NCBI GenBank assembly: GCA_025463785.1
Contig: JAODBD010000005.1
Location: forward strand, 186,001 to 250,000
Direction of reading: 5' to 3'
Source: Glaciihabitans sp.
GTDB taxonomy: Bacteria; Actinomycetota; Actinomycetes; Actinomycetales; Microbacteriaceae
DNA length: 64,000 nt
Below are positions 34,261 to 44,334 of the stretch, in pieces (position 1 is the first letter of the stretch; every line of letters starts with the position of its first letter). The notes under the pieces were generated by a model. It saw nothing but the letters and a program-made list of their open reading frames with translations. It did not search any database and had not been told where the DNA came from. The position numbers were made by a program, and so were the translations under genes.

Positions 34261-35361
34261 TCACTGCCAATCGAGTCGACGCACGCGGCCGCCGAGCCCG
34301 CGCTCGTCCGGATTGCCAGCGGCATCGGTGCGCAGCTCCCGGGGCAGCGAGAACATCAGGTCTTCCTCAGCCGTGACGACCTGCTCTACTGTGCGGTAGC
34401 CGGCATCCGCCAGATCGTCGAGGACCTCCTGGACCAGGACTTCGGGAACGGATGCCCCGGATGTCACCCCAACGGTGGCGACGCCATCCAGCCATTCCTG
34501 CCTGATTTCGCTCGCGTAGTCGACCCGGTAGGCCGCCTTCGCTCCGTTCTCCAGCGCCACATCGACAAGCCGAACCGTATTCGAACTGTTGGATGAACCC
34601 ACCACGATGACCAGCTCGGCCTGCTCGGCGACCTTCTTGATTGCAACCTGACGATTCTGGGTCGCGTAGCAAATGTCGTCGCTCGGAGGATCCTGCAGAT
34701 TGGGGAACCGCTCGCGCAGAAGGCGAACCGTCTCCATGGTTTCGTCGACACTCAGCGTCGTCTGCGAGAGCCAGACCACCCTGTCCGGGTCTTTGACAAC
34801 CACGTTCGGTACGTCTGCCGGACTGTTCACGAGCGTCGTGCGCTCGGGCGCGTGGCCCATGGTGCCCTCGACTTCCTCGTGACCACGATGGCCGATGAGG
34901 AGGATCTCAAAGTCGTCGCGAGCGAAGCGGGTGGCTTCCCGGTGCACCTTCGTGACCAGGGGGCAGGTGGCGTCGATCGCATCGAGTCGCCGGTCTGCCG
35001 CCGCCTGGACCACCGCGGGGGATACGCCGTGAGCGCTGAAGACGACGTGGGCGCCCTCTGGTACCTCGGCGACGTCATCCACGAATATCGCGCCCTGGTT
35101 TTCGAGGGTCGATACCACGTGGACGTTGTGCACAATTTGCTTGCGCACGTAGACGGGAGCGCCGAACTTGTCGAGCGCCTTCTCGACCGCGATCACGGCG
35201 CGGTCTACTCCTGCACAGTACCCTCGGGGGGCCGCAAGCAGTACGCGCTTGGTCCCCATGACGGGGTTGTCCCGTAGCCTGTTACGTACCGCGGGAACCC
35301 GTGGTGAACCCAGGCTGACGGCGCTGCCGTTGGAGATTGCGCCGTTCGACAGACTGCTCAC
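34261..35361 (-). CDS. ispH: 4-hydroxy-3-methylbut-2-enyl diphosphate reductase
   Basis: 366 residues (331 if translation starts at the internal ATG 35254-35256, [17 protein letters not shown]). Last step of the MEP isoprenoid pathway, iron-sulfur enzyme. Fe-S cysteines are in [18 protein letters not shown] and [24 protein letters not shown] and the [10 protein letters not shown] loop are also present. Start uncertain: the GTG at 35361 has only a very close GGGA. Divergent from the xseA cluster, a conserved actinobacterial arrangement. Confidence 0.95.
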   Translation of the reverse strand: MSSLSNGAISNGSAVSLGSPRVPAVRNRLRDNPVMGTKRVLLAAPRGYCAGVDRAVIAVEKALDKFGAPVYVRKQIVHNVHVVSTLENQGAIFVDDVAEVPEGAHVVFSAHGVSPAVVQAAADRRLDAIDATCPLVTKVHREATRFARDDFEILLIGHRGHEEVEGTMGHAPERTTLVNSPADVPNVVVKDPDRVVWLSQTTLSVDETMETVRLLRERFPNLQDPPSDDICYATQNRQVAIKKVAEQAELVIVVGSSNSSNTVRLVDVALENGAKAAYRVDYASEIRQEWLDGVATVGVTSGASVPEVLVQEVLDDLADAGYRTVEQVVTAEEDLMFSLPRELRTDAAGNPDERGLGGRVRRLDWQ

Positions 35362-35407
35362 ATCCCGATTCTACGGGAGGGTCGTCCGCCGGGCAGAGGA
35401 GGCACCA

Positions 35408-35737
35408 GTGGCAAGCGCACGAGCGGCAGAAGCGTACGAAAACCTCACCATTGAATACCGGGACGAAGACGGCGTCACCATCGATGAAGACGGCCTGCAC
35501 GTCCACGGCAACCTGTTCGCGTTCCTCGATGGTGATGACCTGGTGGTCGACCTACCGGCAGCGCGGTCGTCCGATCTGGCACAGCGCGGCGTAGCGAAGC
35601 ACTACAAGATCCCGACTGACGCGGGAGGCGGGGCATCCCGCGACTGGGTTCGCGTTCACGACCTGTCCTTCTGGTCTGAACTGACGCGAGAGGCACACGA
35701 GTACGTCGGCGAACCTGCCGTTGGTGGCGATTCGTGA
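35408..35737 (+). CDS. small TfoX/Sxy-N-like domain protein
   Basis: 109 residues; GTG at 35408 with GAGGAGG five to six nt upstream. The layout GLHVHGNLFAFLDGDDLVVDLPAARSSDLA ... RDWVRVHDLSFWSELTREAHEYV resembles short actinobacterial proteins related to the TfoX N-terminal domain. The family call is tentative. Its TGA overlaps the xseA GTG (GTGA), so it is translated together with exonuclease VII. Function unknown. Confidence 0.65.
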   Translation: MASARAAEAYENLTIEYRDEDGVTIDEDGLHVHGNLFAFLDGDDLVVDLPAARSSDLAQRGVAKHYKIPTDAGGGASRDWVRVHDLSFWSELTREAHEYVGEPAVGGDS

Positions 35738-37011
35738 CCGACGTTCCCCCCACCGTTGATGCCCCGTGGGGTGTTGGCATCCTTTCGGCCAAGATCAAGG
35801 GCTGGATCGATCGGCTCGGCACGGTCTGGGTCGAGGGCGAGGTCACTCAGTGGGGCATCTCCGGCGGCAACGTCTACGGCAAGCTGAAAGACCTCGAGGC
35901 AGACGCGACGGTGTCGTTCACGATCTGGTCGTCGGTGAAATCGAAGATTCCGGATGACCTGAAGCAGGGTGATCGTGTCGTCGCGCTCGTCAAACCCAAC
36001 TACTGGGTCAAGGGCGGCACCCTTACGATGCAGGTCTTCGAGATGCGGCACGTCGGCCTCGGCGACCTGCTGGAGAGGCTCGAACGACTGCGGCAGAGCC
36101 TGCGCGCCGAAGGGCTGTTCGACGCCGACCGCAAGAAGCCTCTTCCGTTCCTGCCGCACAAAATCGGGCTCATCACGGGCCGGGACAGCGATGCCGAGAA
36201 AGACGTTCTGCGCAACGCCCAGCTGCGCTGGCCCGCAGTCGAATTTCGCATCGCCTATGCCGCAGTGCAAGGAGACAAGGCGGTCGGCGATGTCACCGCG
36301 GCGCTCCGCGAGCTCGACGAAGACCCGGAGGTCGACGTCATCATCGTCGCGCGCGGCGGTGGCGATTTCCAGAATCTTCTCGTGTTCAGCGACGAGTCGC
36401 TCGTGCGCGCAGCGGCGGCCTGTGTGACACCGATCGTGAGCGCCATCGGGCACGAAGCCGACCGACCGCTCCTCGACGACGTCGCAGATTTGCGAGCATC
36501 CACCCCGACGGATGCCGCCAAGCGGGTCGTTCCGGATGTCGCGGAGGAGATCGCGCGCGTCCAGCAGGCGCGATCCCGCATCGGCTCCAGGGTCACCCAC
36601 CTGATCTCGATCGAGATCGACCGGCTCGAACAGTTGCGCACCCGACCGGTACTCGCGAACTCGTCCTGGCTGGTCGATTCGCGGGCAGAAGAGTTGTCAC
36701 GCTACGTTGCGCGCGGCAGCGAGCTCATGACCCTCTCGATCGATCGCGCCACCGCGCGGGTCGGCGAACTCGCTGGCCAGCTGCGGGCCCTGTCACCGCA
36801 GCGGACCCTCGACCGCGGTTACGCCATCGCCCAGTTGCCGAGCGGGTTAGCGCTGCGCGTCGTGGCAGATGCGCCGGCTGGCACCTCACTCCTCCTCACA
36901 GTCGCAGACGGCAAGCTCACCACCGTCGTAGGCGACGCCCCTGCCGCGCGCGGCAGGGCCCCGCGTGCACGGCCCGCAGACCTCCAGACTCCAGAACCCG
37001 ACGATCGTTAG
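35734..37011 (+). CDS. xseA: exodeoxyribonuclease VII large subunit
   Basis: 425 residues. N-terminal OB-fold (WVEGEVTQWGISGGNVYGKLKD), then the nuclease core GLITGRDSDAEKDVLRNAQLRWPAVEF, VIIVARGGGDFQNLLVFSDESLVRA, PIVSAIGHEADRPLLDDVADLRASTPTDAA, and a C-terminal coiled coil with TLDRGYAIAQ. Degrades ssDNA from both ends. The GTG start overlaps the upstream stop by 4 nt; xseB follows after 9 nt. Confidence 0.97.
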   Translation: MTDVPPTVDAPWGVGILSAKIKGWIDRLGTVWVEGEVTQWGISGGNVYGKLKDLEADATVSFTIWSSVKSKIPDDLKQGDRVVALVKPNYWVKGGTLTMQVFEMRHVGLGDLLERLERLRQSLRAEGLFDADRKKPLPFLPHKIGLITGRDSDAEKDVLRNAQLRWPAVEFRIAYAAVQGDKAVGDVTAALRELDEDPEVDVIIVARGGGDFQNLLVFSDESLVRAAAACVTPIVSAIGHEADRPLLDDVADLRASTPTDAAKRVVPDVAEEIARVQQARSRIGSRVTHLISIEIDRLEQLRTRPVLANSSWLVDSRAEELSRYVARGSELMTLSIDRATARVGELAGQLRALSPQRTLDRGYAIAQLPSGLALRVVADAPAGTSLLLTVADGKLTTVVGDAPAARGRAPRARPADLQTPEPDDR

Positions 37012-37020
37012 GATTGAACC

Positions 37021-37239
37021 GTGGCATCCGCTTCCCCCAAAGACACCAGCGAACTCTCCTATGAAGAGGCGCGCGACGAGCTCGTTCGCGTGGTCAACGA
37101 GCTCGAACAGGGCTCATCCACGCTTGAGGAATCGCTCGCCCTGTGGGAGCGGGGTGAGGCACTGGCTAAGCGCTGCGAGGAGTGGCTGCTTGGCGCGAAG
37201 GCGCGCCTGGATGCGGCGCGCGCAGCGTCGGCCGAGTAG
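37021..37239 (+). CDS. xseB: exodeoxyribonuclease VII small subunit
   Basis: 72 residues, normal for XseB. Motif [48 protein letters not shown] 37021. The sequence TAGGAT six nt upstream looks like a -10 hexamer, so a leaderless secondary promoter is possible inside the xseAB operon. Confidence 0.96.
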   Translation: MASASPKDTSELSYEEARDELVRVVNELEQGSSTLEESLALWERGEALAKRCEEWLLGAKARLDAARAASAE

Positions 37240-37258
37240 AGACGTCGCCCCCGTAACG

Positions 37259-37915
37259 ATGTCGAACCAAACCCAAAGCCGCAAAGCCCCGCGAATCGTG
37301 GCAGAACTCGGCCGCCCCGAGACCCCAGCAGAAACCGCTGCCCGCAAAGCGGAGAATTCCCGGCTCCACCGGGCGAACCAGACGACACGCAACCTTGTTC
37401 TGGCGCTGATCGCATCCCTCGCCGTCGTGCTGTTTGTGGTGCTCGTCGTCATCCGGCCGAACAATAATCTCTATGGCTACGTCGACTACAAGGCCATCGC
37501 GACGGGCGCCCAGTCCGGGATTTCGACGCCGCTGGTCGCACCACAGCTACCCACGGGTTGGAAAGCGAACAAGGCTGAGCTGAAAACCGGCGGTAGCGGC
37601 GACCAGACCTGGTCGGTCGGCCTGATCACTCCGAAACAGCAGTTCATCGGCATCGAAGAGGGTGTGAAGACCAGCAACACGTGGCTCGGCGCTCTGCTCG
37701 GCAAGGCACAGCCGACGGGCCACATCACGATCGACCGTATTCACTGGACGATCTACGACCAGCGCGCGACCTCGGGCAACTTCCAGTATTCGCTGGCGGG
37801 CACAGCGGGCACTACCGATTACGTGCTTCACGGCAGCGCCGGCGACGGCGAGTTCCACGAGCTTGCCGCGGCGATTGCACAGTTTCTCACCAACGCCGGG
37901 CAGAAAGTGAGCTAG
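37259..37915 (+). CDS. DUF4245 membrane-anchored protein
   Basis: 218 residues from ATG 37259. A polar N-terminal ~50 residues, one TM helix (LVLALIASLAVVLFVVLVVI) followed by RPNNN, then an extracytoplasmic DUF4245 domain (YVDYKAIA... LPTGWKANKAEL... DQTWSVGLITP... FIGIEEG). This gene sits between xseB and glpX/fum in most actinobacteria; function unknown. It precedes the carbonic anhydrase start by 3 nt. Confidence 0.9.
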   Translation: MSNQTQSRKAPRIVAELGRPETPAETAARKAENSRLHRANQTTRNLVLALIASLAVVLFVVLVVIRPNNNLYGYVDYKAIATGAQSGISTPLVAPQLPTGWKANKAELKTGGSGDQTWSVGLITPKQQFIGIEEGVKTSNTWLGALLGKAQPTGHITIDRIHWTIYDQRATSGNFQYSLAGTAGTTDYVLHGSAGDGEFHELAAAIAQFLTNAGQKVS

Positions 37916-37918
37916 CGG

Positions 37919-38581
37919 ATGACCGAGCACAGTCCCCGGACGCCTGCCAAAGCCTGGCAGGAGATGGCGCGCGGTAACGAGCGATTCGTCGCCGGCGCAC
38001 CGCTGCATCCCCGCCAGGATGTCGAGCGGCGCGAAGAGGTTGCAGGTTCGCAGGAGCCCATCGCGGCACTCTTCGGCTGCAGCGATTCTCGTCTCGCTGC
38101 CGAGATCATCTTCGATAAGGGCATCGGCGACCTTTTTGTGATCCGCAACGCAGGCCAGGTGATCTCAGAGAGCGTTCTCGGGTCGCTCGAGTATGCGGTC
38201 GCCGAGTTGCACGTTCCGCTCATCGTCGTTCTCGGACACGACGAGTGCGGCGCAGTGCGGGCCGCAATCGACTCGCAGGCTGCGGATGCCCGCATCCTCC
38301 CCCCTCACATTGCCAACCTGATCTCGCGGATTGTGCCCGCCGTGCGCCGCGTTTCCGGTGGCGGTACCGATCCGATCGATGCCGCCACCATCGACAGCCA
38401 GGATGTCGGGCGCGAGCACCTGCGCGACACCATCGCCGAGATGCTCGAAGAATCCGAGCTCATCAGCGACGCGATTGCCGCGGGTACGCTGGCTATTGTG
38501 GGCGCCAACTACCGCTTATTCGAAGGTCGAGCTGAGCCGGACATCGTAGTTGGCTCGGTCGACATCAGCCCCGCCGCCTAA
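37919..38581 (+). CDS. beta-class carbonic anhydrase
   Basis: 220 residues. Zn ligands C54 (with D56 and R58 in CSDSR), H107 and C110 in VLGHDECGAV. Converts CO2 and bicarbonate in the cytosol. The start ATG lies 3 nt after the DUF4245 stop, so it is translationally linked. Its stop codon lies in the first unit of a 15-bp tandem repeat. Confidence 0.96.
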   Translation: MTEHSPRTPAKAWQEMARGNERFVAGAPLHPRQDVERREEVAGSQEPIAALFGCSDSRLAAEIIFDKGIGDLFVIRNAGQVISESVLGSLEYAVAELHVPLIVVLGHDECGAVRAAIDSQAADARILPPHIANLISRIVPAVRRVSGGGTDPIDAATIDSQDVGREHLRDTIAEMLEESELISDAIAAGTLAIVGANYRLFEGRAEPDIVVGSVDISPAA

Positions 38582-38612
38582 TGCCCCGTCGCCTAATGCC
38601 CCGCCGCCTGGC
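38568..38612. repeat. three 15-bp tandem repeats spanning the carbonic-anhydrase stop
   Basis: GCCCCGCCGCCTAAT at 38568-38582 (contains the TAA stop), GCCCCGTCGCCTAAT at 38583-38597 (TAA again in frame) and GCCCCGCCGCCTGGC at 38598-38612. The unit length preserves the reading frame and supplies a second stop. Confidence 0.92.
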
Positions 38613-38678
38613 GCTCAAGACTAACCTCACGCCGCCGCTCTCATCCAGCCAAGCATCTAGCCAAGAAGGACACCGCAA

Positions 38679-40076
38679 GTGACCAGCATGCCGGAATACC
38701 GAATCGAACACGACACGATGGGCGAGGTTCGGGTGCCGGTCGACGCGCTGTACGGCGCACAGACGCAGCGTGCCGTAGAGAACTTTCCCATCTCGGGATC
38801 GGGCCTCGAGCCAGCCCAGATCGTCGCCCTCGCCCGTATCAAGAAGGCCGCGGCCAACGTCAATGCCGCGCTCGGCGTCATCGAGCCGAGGATCGCCGAC
38901 GCGATCGTGACCGCAGCGGATGACATCATCGCCGGCCACCACCACGACCAGTTTCCGATCGATGTCTACCAAACCGGCAGCGGCACCTCGAGCAACATGA
39001 ACATCAACGAGGTTTTGGCTGCCCTTGCTACCAAGTACCTCGGGTCGCCGGTGCATCCGAACGACCACGTCAACGCGTCCCAGTCATCCAACGACGTGTT
39101 CCCGACCTCGGTTCACGTGGCCGTCACCGGGGCGTTGCTTAGCCAGCTAATTCCATCCCTTGAGCGCCTGGCCGAGTCTCTCGATGCCAAAGCCGAACTC
39201 TGGAAGACCGCGGTTAAATCCGGTCGCACCCATCTGATGGATGCCACTCCCGTCACCCTCGGCCAGGAGTTCGGCGGCTATGCGCGCCAGATTCGCCTCG
39301 GCATCGAGCGAGTTCAGGCGACCATCGTGCGAGTGGCCGAGGTGCCGCTCGGCGGTACGGCCGTTGGCACCGGGATCAACACCCCGGTCGGCTTCCCGCA
39401 GCAGGTCATCGAGCTGCTCGCCGCCGACTCGGGCCTGCCGATTACCGAGGCTCTCGACCACTTCGAAGCGCAAGGCGCTCGGGATGGCCTGGTTGAGGCA
39501 TCCGGTGCCCTTCGAGTTCTTGCGGTCTCGCTGCAGAAGATTTGCAACGACCTGCGCTGGATGGGCTCTGGCCCGAACACCGGCCTTGGCGAACTGCACA
39601 TCCCCGACCTGCAACCAGGTTCCTCGATAATGCCAGGCAAAGTGAACCCGGTCATCCCTGAGGCGGTCATTCAGGTTTGCGCTCGGGTTGTTGGCAACGA
39701 TGCCACCATCGCATGGGCTGGAGCCACGGGGGCGTTTGAGCTGAACGTGGCGATCCCGGTCATGGCCAATGCGCTGCTCGAATCCATTCGCTTGCTCGCC
39801 AACTCGACCCGCCTGCTGGCCGACACTACGATCGACGGTCTCACAGCGAACCTCGAGCGCGCTCGTGCGATGGCGGAGTCGTCGCCGTCGATTGTCACGC
39901 CGCTAAACCGTACTATCGGATACGAAGCCGCGGCGAAAGTTGCCAAGCACGCGGTGGCGGCGGGCATCACGATTCGCCAGTCGGTCATCGACCTCGGGTT
40001 TGTCGAGCGCGGCGAGATCACGCTCGAGCAGCTGGACGAGAAGCTCGACGTGCTCTCGATGACGCACCCGGGTTAG
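38679..40076 (+). CDS. fumC: class II fumarate hydratase
   Basis: 465 residues. FumC signatures: [72 protein letters not shown], and [16 protein letters not shown] (SS loop). Reversible hydration of fumarate in the TCA cycle. GTG start 38679 with AAGGA upstream; an ATG three codons later is possible. Its stop overlaps the convergent peptidase gene by 4 nt. Confidence 0.97.
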   Translation: MTSMPEYRIEHDTMGEVRVPVDALYGAQTQRAVENFPISGSGLEPAQIVALARIKKAAANVNAALGVIEPRIADAIVTAADDIIAGHHHDQFPIDVYQTGSGTSSNMNINEVLAALATKYLGSPVHPNDHVNASQSSNDVFPTSVHVAVTGALLSQLIPSLERLAESLDAKAELWKTAVKSGRTHLMDATPVTLGQEFGGYARQIRLGIERVQATIVRVAEVPLGGTAVGTGINTPVGFPQQVIELLAADSGLPITEALDHFEAQGARDGLVEASGALRVLAVSLQKICNDLRWMGSGPNTGLGELHIPDLQPGSSIMPGKVNPVIPEAVIQVCARVVGNDATIAWAGATGAFELNVAIPVMANALLESIRLLANSTRLLADTTIDGLTANLERARAMAESSPSIVTPLNRTIGYEAAAKVAKHAVAAGITIRQSVIDLGFVERGEITLEQLDEKLDVLSMTHPG

Positions 40077-40669
40077 GCCAGCCGCGACAACGCGACCAGC
40101 GCGACCGACACCCAAAATCCGGCGAGCAGGAATGGCCCGAACGCCATCCGTCGGCCTCGCCCGCGGCGAATCAGCACAGCAACGCTCGCCAAGCCTCCCG
40201 CGAGAAAAGCCAGCACGGGAGACGTGACGCCCACGAACGGCAGCCACGAAGCGAGCCCGAGGGCCGCGCCCAGCTTGACATCGCCCACGCCCATCCCACC
40301 CAGCAGCGCGAGGAGTAACAGCAGCGCTGCGTACCCGGCCCCGGCCGCTGCCGGTGCGAGCGAGACGCGCCCCAGCGCGAGTGACTCCACACCACACGTT
40401 GCGAGCCCTACAGCAATGCCGGGCAGCGTGAGAACGTTCGGCAGCCGATGGTCACGCAGATCGATACGAATCAACTCGGGCGTGACCACCGCCAAATACA
40501 GCAGAGGGATGCTCGCCATCGTCGCGCCAGCCGCCACGACCGCGACAATGACGAGCGGGGCCGCGATGACCCAGTGCCACCCGCGTACCCGCCAGCGCTC
40601 GGCGGATCTGGGTTCCACCCGCAGCGAGACATGTTCGGATGCCCGAACAGGCGGGTACACAAGCGACAT
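40073..40669 (-). CDS. prepilin peptidase-like A24 aspartic protease
   Basis: 198 residues with about six hydrophobic helices. First Asp in [11 protein letters not shown] and second in [15 protein letters not shown], the A24 catalytic pair. The N-terminal cysteine/methylase domain of full-length PilD is absent, as in short actinobacterial forms. Processes type IV/Flp pilin-like leaders at the membrane; no pilus genes are near. Confidence 0.9.
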   Translation of the reverse strand: MSLVYPPVRASEHVSLRVEPRSAERWRVRGWHWVIAAPLVIVAVVAAGATMASIPLLYLAVVTPELIRIDLRDHRLPNVLTLPGIAVGLATCGVESLALGRVSLAPAAAGAGYAALLLLLALLGGMGVGDVKLGAALGLASWLPFVGVTSPVLAFLAGGLASVAVLIRRGRGRRMAFGPFLLAGFWVSVALVALSRLA

Positions 40670-40791
40670 CTGGCGAGGCTAGCGAGGCGCGCTCCCCCGC
40701 CGCCCACGTTCTCCACAGGGCGCGGGCGACGGGCGGGGGCGCACGGCACAGGCCACACGGGCACAGGCCACGCTGCACGTCCCTGCAACCG

Positions 40792-42153
40792 CTAAGCCAG
40801 CTCGTTGCCCTCCAGCAGCTCGGTCACGAGCGCGGCAATGGCCGACCGCTCCGATCGCGTGAGAGTGATGTGGGCGAACAGCGGGTGATCCTTGAGCGTC
40901 TCGATGACCGATGCGACACCATCGTGTCGGCCGACCCGAAGGTTGTCGCGCTGTGCGACATCGTGGGTCAGCACAACCCGCGAGTTCTGCCCGATCCGCG
41001 AAAGGACGGTCAGCAGCACGTTGCGTTCGAGCGACTGTGCCTCGTCCACGATCACGAACGCGTCGTGCAGCGAACGCCCCCGGATGTGGGTGAGCGGCAG
41101 CACCTCAAGAATCCCGCGCTCAACCACCTCGTCCATCACGTTTTGCGAGACCACAGAGCCGAGCGTGTCGAACACGGCCTGCGCCCACGGGTTCATCTTT
41201 TCGCCGGCATCCCCCGGCAGGTAGCCAAGCTCCTGGCCCCCCACCGCGTAAAGCGGCCGGAACACCATGATCTTGCGGTGCTGCTGCTTCTCGAGCACGG
41301 CTTCGAGCCCGGCGCACAGGGCGAGCGCCGACTTGCCGGTGCCGGCCCGGCCGCCCAGCGACACGATCCCGATTTCGGGGTCCAAAAGCAGATCGATTGC
41401 GAGCCGCTGCTCGGCACTGCGGCCGTGCAAACCGAACAGGTCGCGGTCACCCCGCACGAGACGCATCTGCCCGCGGGAGGTCACGCGCCCGAGCGCTGAG
41501 CCCCGGTCGGAGTGCAGCACAAGACCCGTGTTGACCGGCAGATCCTGTACGAGCCGCGTCGACAGCTGCTCGTTGTCGTACAACTGGTTCATCTGTTCGC
41601 TCGAGAGCGTGATATCGGTCTGGCCGGTCCATCCCGAGTCGACGGCGAGTTCTGCGCGATACTCCTCTGCTGCAAGCCCAATGGATGCCGCCTTCACCCG
41701 CAGAGGCAGGTCTTTGGAGACGACGGTGACATCCAGCCCCTCGCCGGCAAGGTTCAGCGCAACCGCGAGGATGCGCGAATCGTTGTCGCCGAGCTGGAGC
41801 CCGGAGGGCAGCACAGCCATGTTGGAGTGGTTGAGTTCGACCCGGAGCGACCCGCCGTTGTCGCCAACGGCGATCGGGAAGTCGAGACGTTCGTGCTGAA
41901 CACGAAGTTCGTCCAGGTTGCGGAGTGCCTGACGGGCGAAGTAGCCGATCTCAGGATCGTTGCGTTTGGCCTCAAGCTCCGCGATGACTACGACAGGGAG
42001 TACGACGGCGTGCTCAGCAAACCGGAAGATCGCCTTCGGATCGGAGAGAAGCACGGACGTGTCGAGAACGTACGTTCGTTCCGCCTGCCTTCCCTTCGCA
42101 TCCGCCGAAGTCTTCTCGGAATATTTCTGCTGAGGGTTAGCGAGTTGGGGCAC
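40792..42153 (-). CDS. phoH2: PIN-PhoH fusion (PhoH2-type) RNA helicase/ribonuclease
   Basis: 453 residues from GTG 42151-42153 (GGAG five nt upstream). N-terminal PIN domain: acidic residues in [26 protein letters not shown] and [10 protein letters not shown]-terminal PhoH ATPase: Walker [11 protein letters not shown], Walker [10 protein letters not shown], and sensor-like THDVAQRDN. Actinobacterial PhoH2 proteins unwind and cut RNA and resemble fused toxin modules. The upstream ~200-bp spacer (to 42359) has an imperfect TCAGG(N7)CCTGA repeat and no gene. Confidence 0.92.
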   Translation of the reverse strand: MPQLANPQQKYSEKTSADAKGRQAERTYVLDTSVLLSDPKAIFRFAEHAVVLPVVVIAELEAKRNDPEIGYFARQALRNLDELRVQHERLDFPIAVGDNGGSLRVELNHSNMAVLPSGLQLGDNDSRILAVALNLAGEGLDVTVVSKDLPLRVKAASIGLAAEEYRAELAVDSGWTGQTDITLSSEQMNQLYDNEQLSTRLVQDLPVNTGLVLHSDRGSALGRVTSRGQMRLVRGDRDLFGLHGRSAEQRLAIDLLLDPEIGIVSLGGRAGTGKSALALCAGLEAVLEKQQHRKIMVFRPLYAVGGQELGYLPGDAGEKMNPWAQAVFDTLGSVVSQNVMDEVVERGILEVLPLTHIRGRSLHDAFVIVDEAQSLERNVLLTVLSRIGQNSRVVLTHDVAQRDNLRVGRHDGVASVIETLKDHPLFAHITLTRSERSAIAALVTELLEGNELA

Positions 42154-42359
42154 GTGCACTCCATCCCCGAGTGCCAAAACACACTCGGATCCAGTTGCGA
42201 AACCGGCCACGTGCATTCCGAAACGAACTTATGTGGCCGCTTCGATCAGGCGCCTTACCTGATGTTCTGACGCTAGGCTCCACACCCGAATACACGCGTC
42301 GCGACACGCGCAGCCAAGTGTTTCGGGCAGGTCAATCTTCTGGATCAACAGGTGGACGG

Positions 42360-43487
42360 TCACACTTTGATGGCCGACGCGTAACCCAGGAAGCTGGCAC
42401 GCACCATGTCGAACGTGTCGTCATCGGTCGAGACATGGGCGCTCATGCGCACCCTGCCCTCGCGCGTGGTCGTCGTCACGCCGTGATTGAACAGGGATGC
42501 CGTGAGCACGGTCAGCTGGTCGGCCGGCGGCTCGATGACGACGATGCCCGCCCTTTCGGCTTCGTCCCGCGGGGAGACAACGGTGAGCGCGTACTCATCT
42601 GCGAGCTCGATGAGTCGGGACACCTTCTCGGCAATGCTGGAGTTGATCTCGGGCACACCGACCTCGGCGATCTCCTCAAGCGCGGTGGCGAACCGTGCCT
42701 GGGCGATCGGGTCGGGATTGCTGATCTGGAATGCTGCGACCCCGCGCGTGGGCGGCGGAACCTCATCCAGCGGCGTGCCCTCGACATCCGTCGCGTTGAA
42801 GCCGGAGAACACTGGTGTGAGCGCTTCGGCAGCGCGGTCGCTGAGCGCGAGGTATCCCGTGCCCCAGCCCGCGCGGGTCCACTTCTGGCCGCCGGAGACG
42901 ACGACGTCCGCGACCTCGTACGGGGCGTCGACGACGCCGAAACCCTGCATCGCATCGACGATCAGAAGGCGATCGCCTATTACCTGCCGAATTCCCTCCA
43001 GATCGACCAAATACCCGGTGCGAAAATCGACCAGGCTGACGGCGACTGCGGCAACGGATGACGTGAGCTGGTCGCGCAGGTTGCCCGGCGTGACGCGTCC
43101 GTGGTCGGTTTCGATCCACGTCGGCGCCACGACTCCCAGCGACTGCTCGGCGCGCACGGCGGCAAAGGTCATGCTCGGAAATTCACCCGCGGACATCGCA
43201 ACCCCACCCGTGAGCCCGAAGAGGGCGTGCATCATCCCGCTCGAGGTATTGGGCTGGAAGACGATCTGGTCGGGTCGAAAGCGGGTGAGGGCGGCGACAG
43301 CCTCTCGGACTCGCGCATCCTGCTCGAACAGGCCGTCGATGGTGCCGAACCGGCCCCTGCCGAGAAGGCCGGTGAGTGCGTACTGCTCATCTTTGACAGC
43401 ACGACCGGGAGGGCCGACGCGGGCGAAGTCGAGATAGCCGGGTTCTTCGCCGAACGTTGCGGCATAGTCTTCGATCGTCATCGTCAC
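42360..43487 (-). CDS. aminotransferase class V-fold PLP enzyme
   Basis: 375 residues. PLP lysine in VVSGGQKWTRAGWG; Asp/His region in LLIVDAMQGFG; N-terminal EPGYLDFARVGPPG. This is the isopenicillin-N epimerase/cysteine-desulfurase-like group, substrate unknown. Start is GTG 43485-43487 overlapping the uppS stop (GTGA). It interrupts the usual uppS-phoH adjacency of actinobacteria. Confidence 0.87.
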   Translation of the reverse strand: MTMTIEDYAATFGEEPGYLDFARVGPPGRAVKDEQYALTGLLGRGRFGTIDGLFEQDARVREAVAALTRFRPDQIVFQPNTSSGMMHALFGLTGGVAMSAGEFPSMTFAAVRAEQSLGVVAPTWIETDHGRVTPGNLRDQLTSSVAAVAVSLVDFRTGYLVDLEGIRQVIGDRLLIVDAMQGFGVVDAPYEVADVVVSGGQKWTRAGWGTGYLALSDRAAEALTPVFSGFNATDVEGTPLDEVPPPTRGVAAFQISNPDPIAQARFATALEEIAEVGVPEINSSIAEKVSRLIELADEYALTVVSPRDEAERAGIVVIEPPADQLTVLTASLFNHGVTTTTREGRVRMSAHVSTDDDTFDMVRASFLGYASAIKV

Positions 43488-44269
43488 GAGCCGAACCTCC
43501 TTTGTCGCCGGGAGAAGTCACGCAGCGCGCGCAGGAAGTCGACCTCGCGCAGGTCGGGTCCCAGCGCTTCCACGAAATAGAACTCGCTGTGGGCGCTCTG
43601 CCACAGCATGAAGTCGCTCAGGCGCTGTTCGCCCGAGGTGCGGATGACCAGATCGGGGTCGGGCTGGCCACCGGTATACAGGTGCTCGCCGATGAGTTCG
43701 GGAGTCAGAATTTCGGCGAGCGCATCGAGCTCACCGCCCTCGCTCTGGTGCTTCTGCACGATGCTTCGCATGGCATCCGCAATTTCGCGACGGCCTCCGT
43801 AGCCGACCGCGAGATTGATGTGGAGGCCCGTGTTTTCGCGCGTGCGATCCTCGGCGGCTTTGAGGGATGCGACGAGCTCGGGTGGCATCCCGTCGGCAGA
43901 TCCGACGTGCTGCACCCGCCAGTCGCGGAAGTGCGACAGGTCGTCGGCCAGTTCGGCGATGATCTCGAACAGGCCGGTGAGTTCCTCCTGGGTGCGGCTC
44001 GTGAGATTGTCGGTCGACAGCAGGTAGAGCGTCGCGACCGAGATACCGAGGTCGTCGCACCACTCGAGGAACTCGTGATATTTGGCGGCCCCCGCCCGGT
44101 GACCGTGCGCGGCCGTCTCGAGTTCACGCAGCCGAGCCCAGCGGCGATTGCCGTCAATGATCATGGCGACGTGGCGAGGCAGCGTCTGCTTCGCAAGATG
44201 ACGACGGATGCGAGCCTGGTACAGGCGATAGAGAACGCCGCGTCCGATCGGCACTTCTCCGGTTTTCAC
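43484..44269 (-). CDS. uppS: isoprenyl (cis-prenyl) transferase, UppS family
   Basis: 261 residues from GTG 44267-44269. Motifs: HVAMIIDGNRRWA (catalytic Asp), YLLSTDNLTS, LAVGYGGRREIADA, RTSGEQRLSDFMLWQSAHSEFYF. Builds undecaprenyl- or shorter Z-prenyl diphosphates from isoprenoid units at the membrane. A GTG at 44332 would add 21 residues but collides with the divergent trhA start; the chosen GTG has TAGCGT (-10-like) seven nt before it, consistent with a leaderless mRNA. Confidence 0.92.
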   Translation of the reverse strand: MKTGEVPIGRGVLYRLYQARIRRHLAKQTLPRHVAMIIDGNRRWARLRELETAAHGHRAGAAKYHEFLEWCDDLGISVATLYLLSTDNLTSRTQEELTGLFEIIAELADDLSHFRDWRVQHVGSADGMPPELVASLKAAEDRTRENTGLHINLAVGYGGRREIADAMRSIVQKHQSEGGELDALAEILTPELIGEHLYTGGQPDPDLVIRTSGEQRLSDFMLWQSAHSEFYFVEALGPDLREVDFLRALRDFSRRQRRFGS

Positions 44270-44334
44270 ACTGGCTACGCTAGCCCAAACCGGGCGTTCA
44301 GCCTGAGGATTTGCTCCCGGTGTATCGTTCACGG

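Noticed and set aside
42217-42359. Possible small gene in the spacer upstream of phoH
   Set aside because: No frame with start, ribosome site and coding-like composition; only an imperfect inverted repeat is visible.
44270-44332. Upstream GTG start for uppS adding 21 residues
   Set aside because: Would leave 2 bp to the divergent trhA start and gives a length above family norm; kept only as an alternative.
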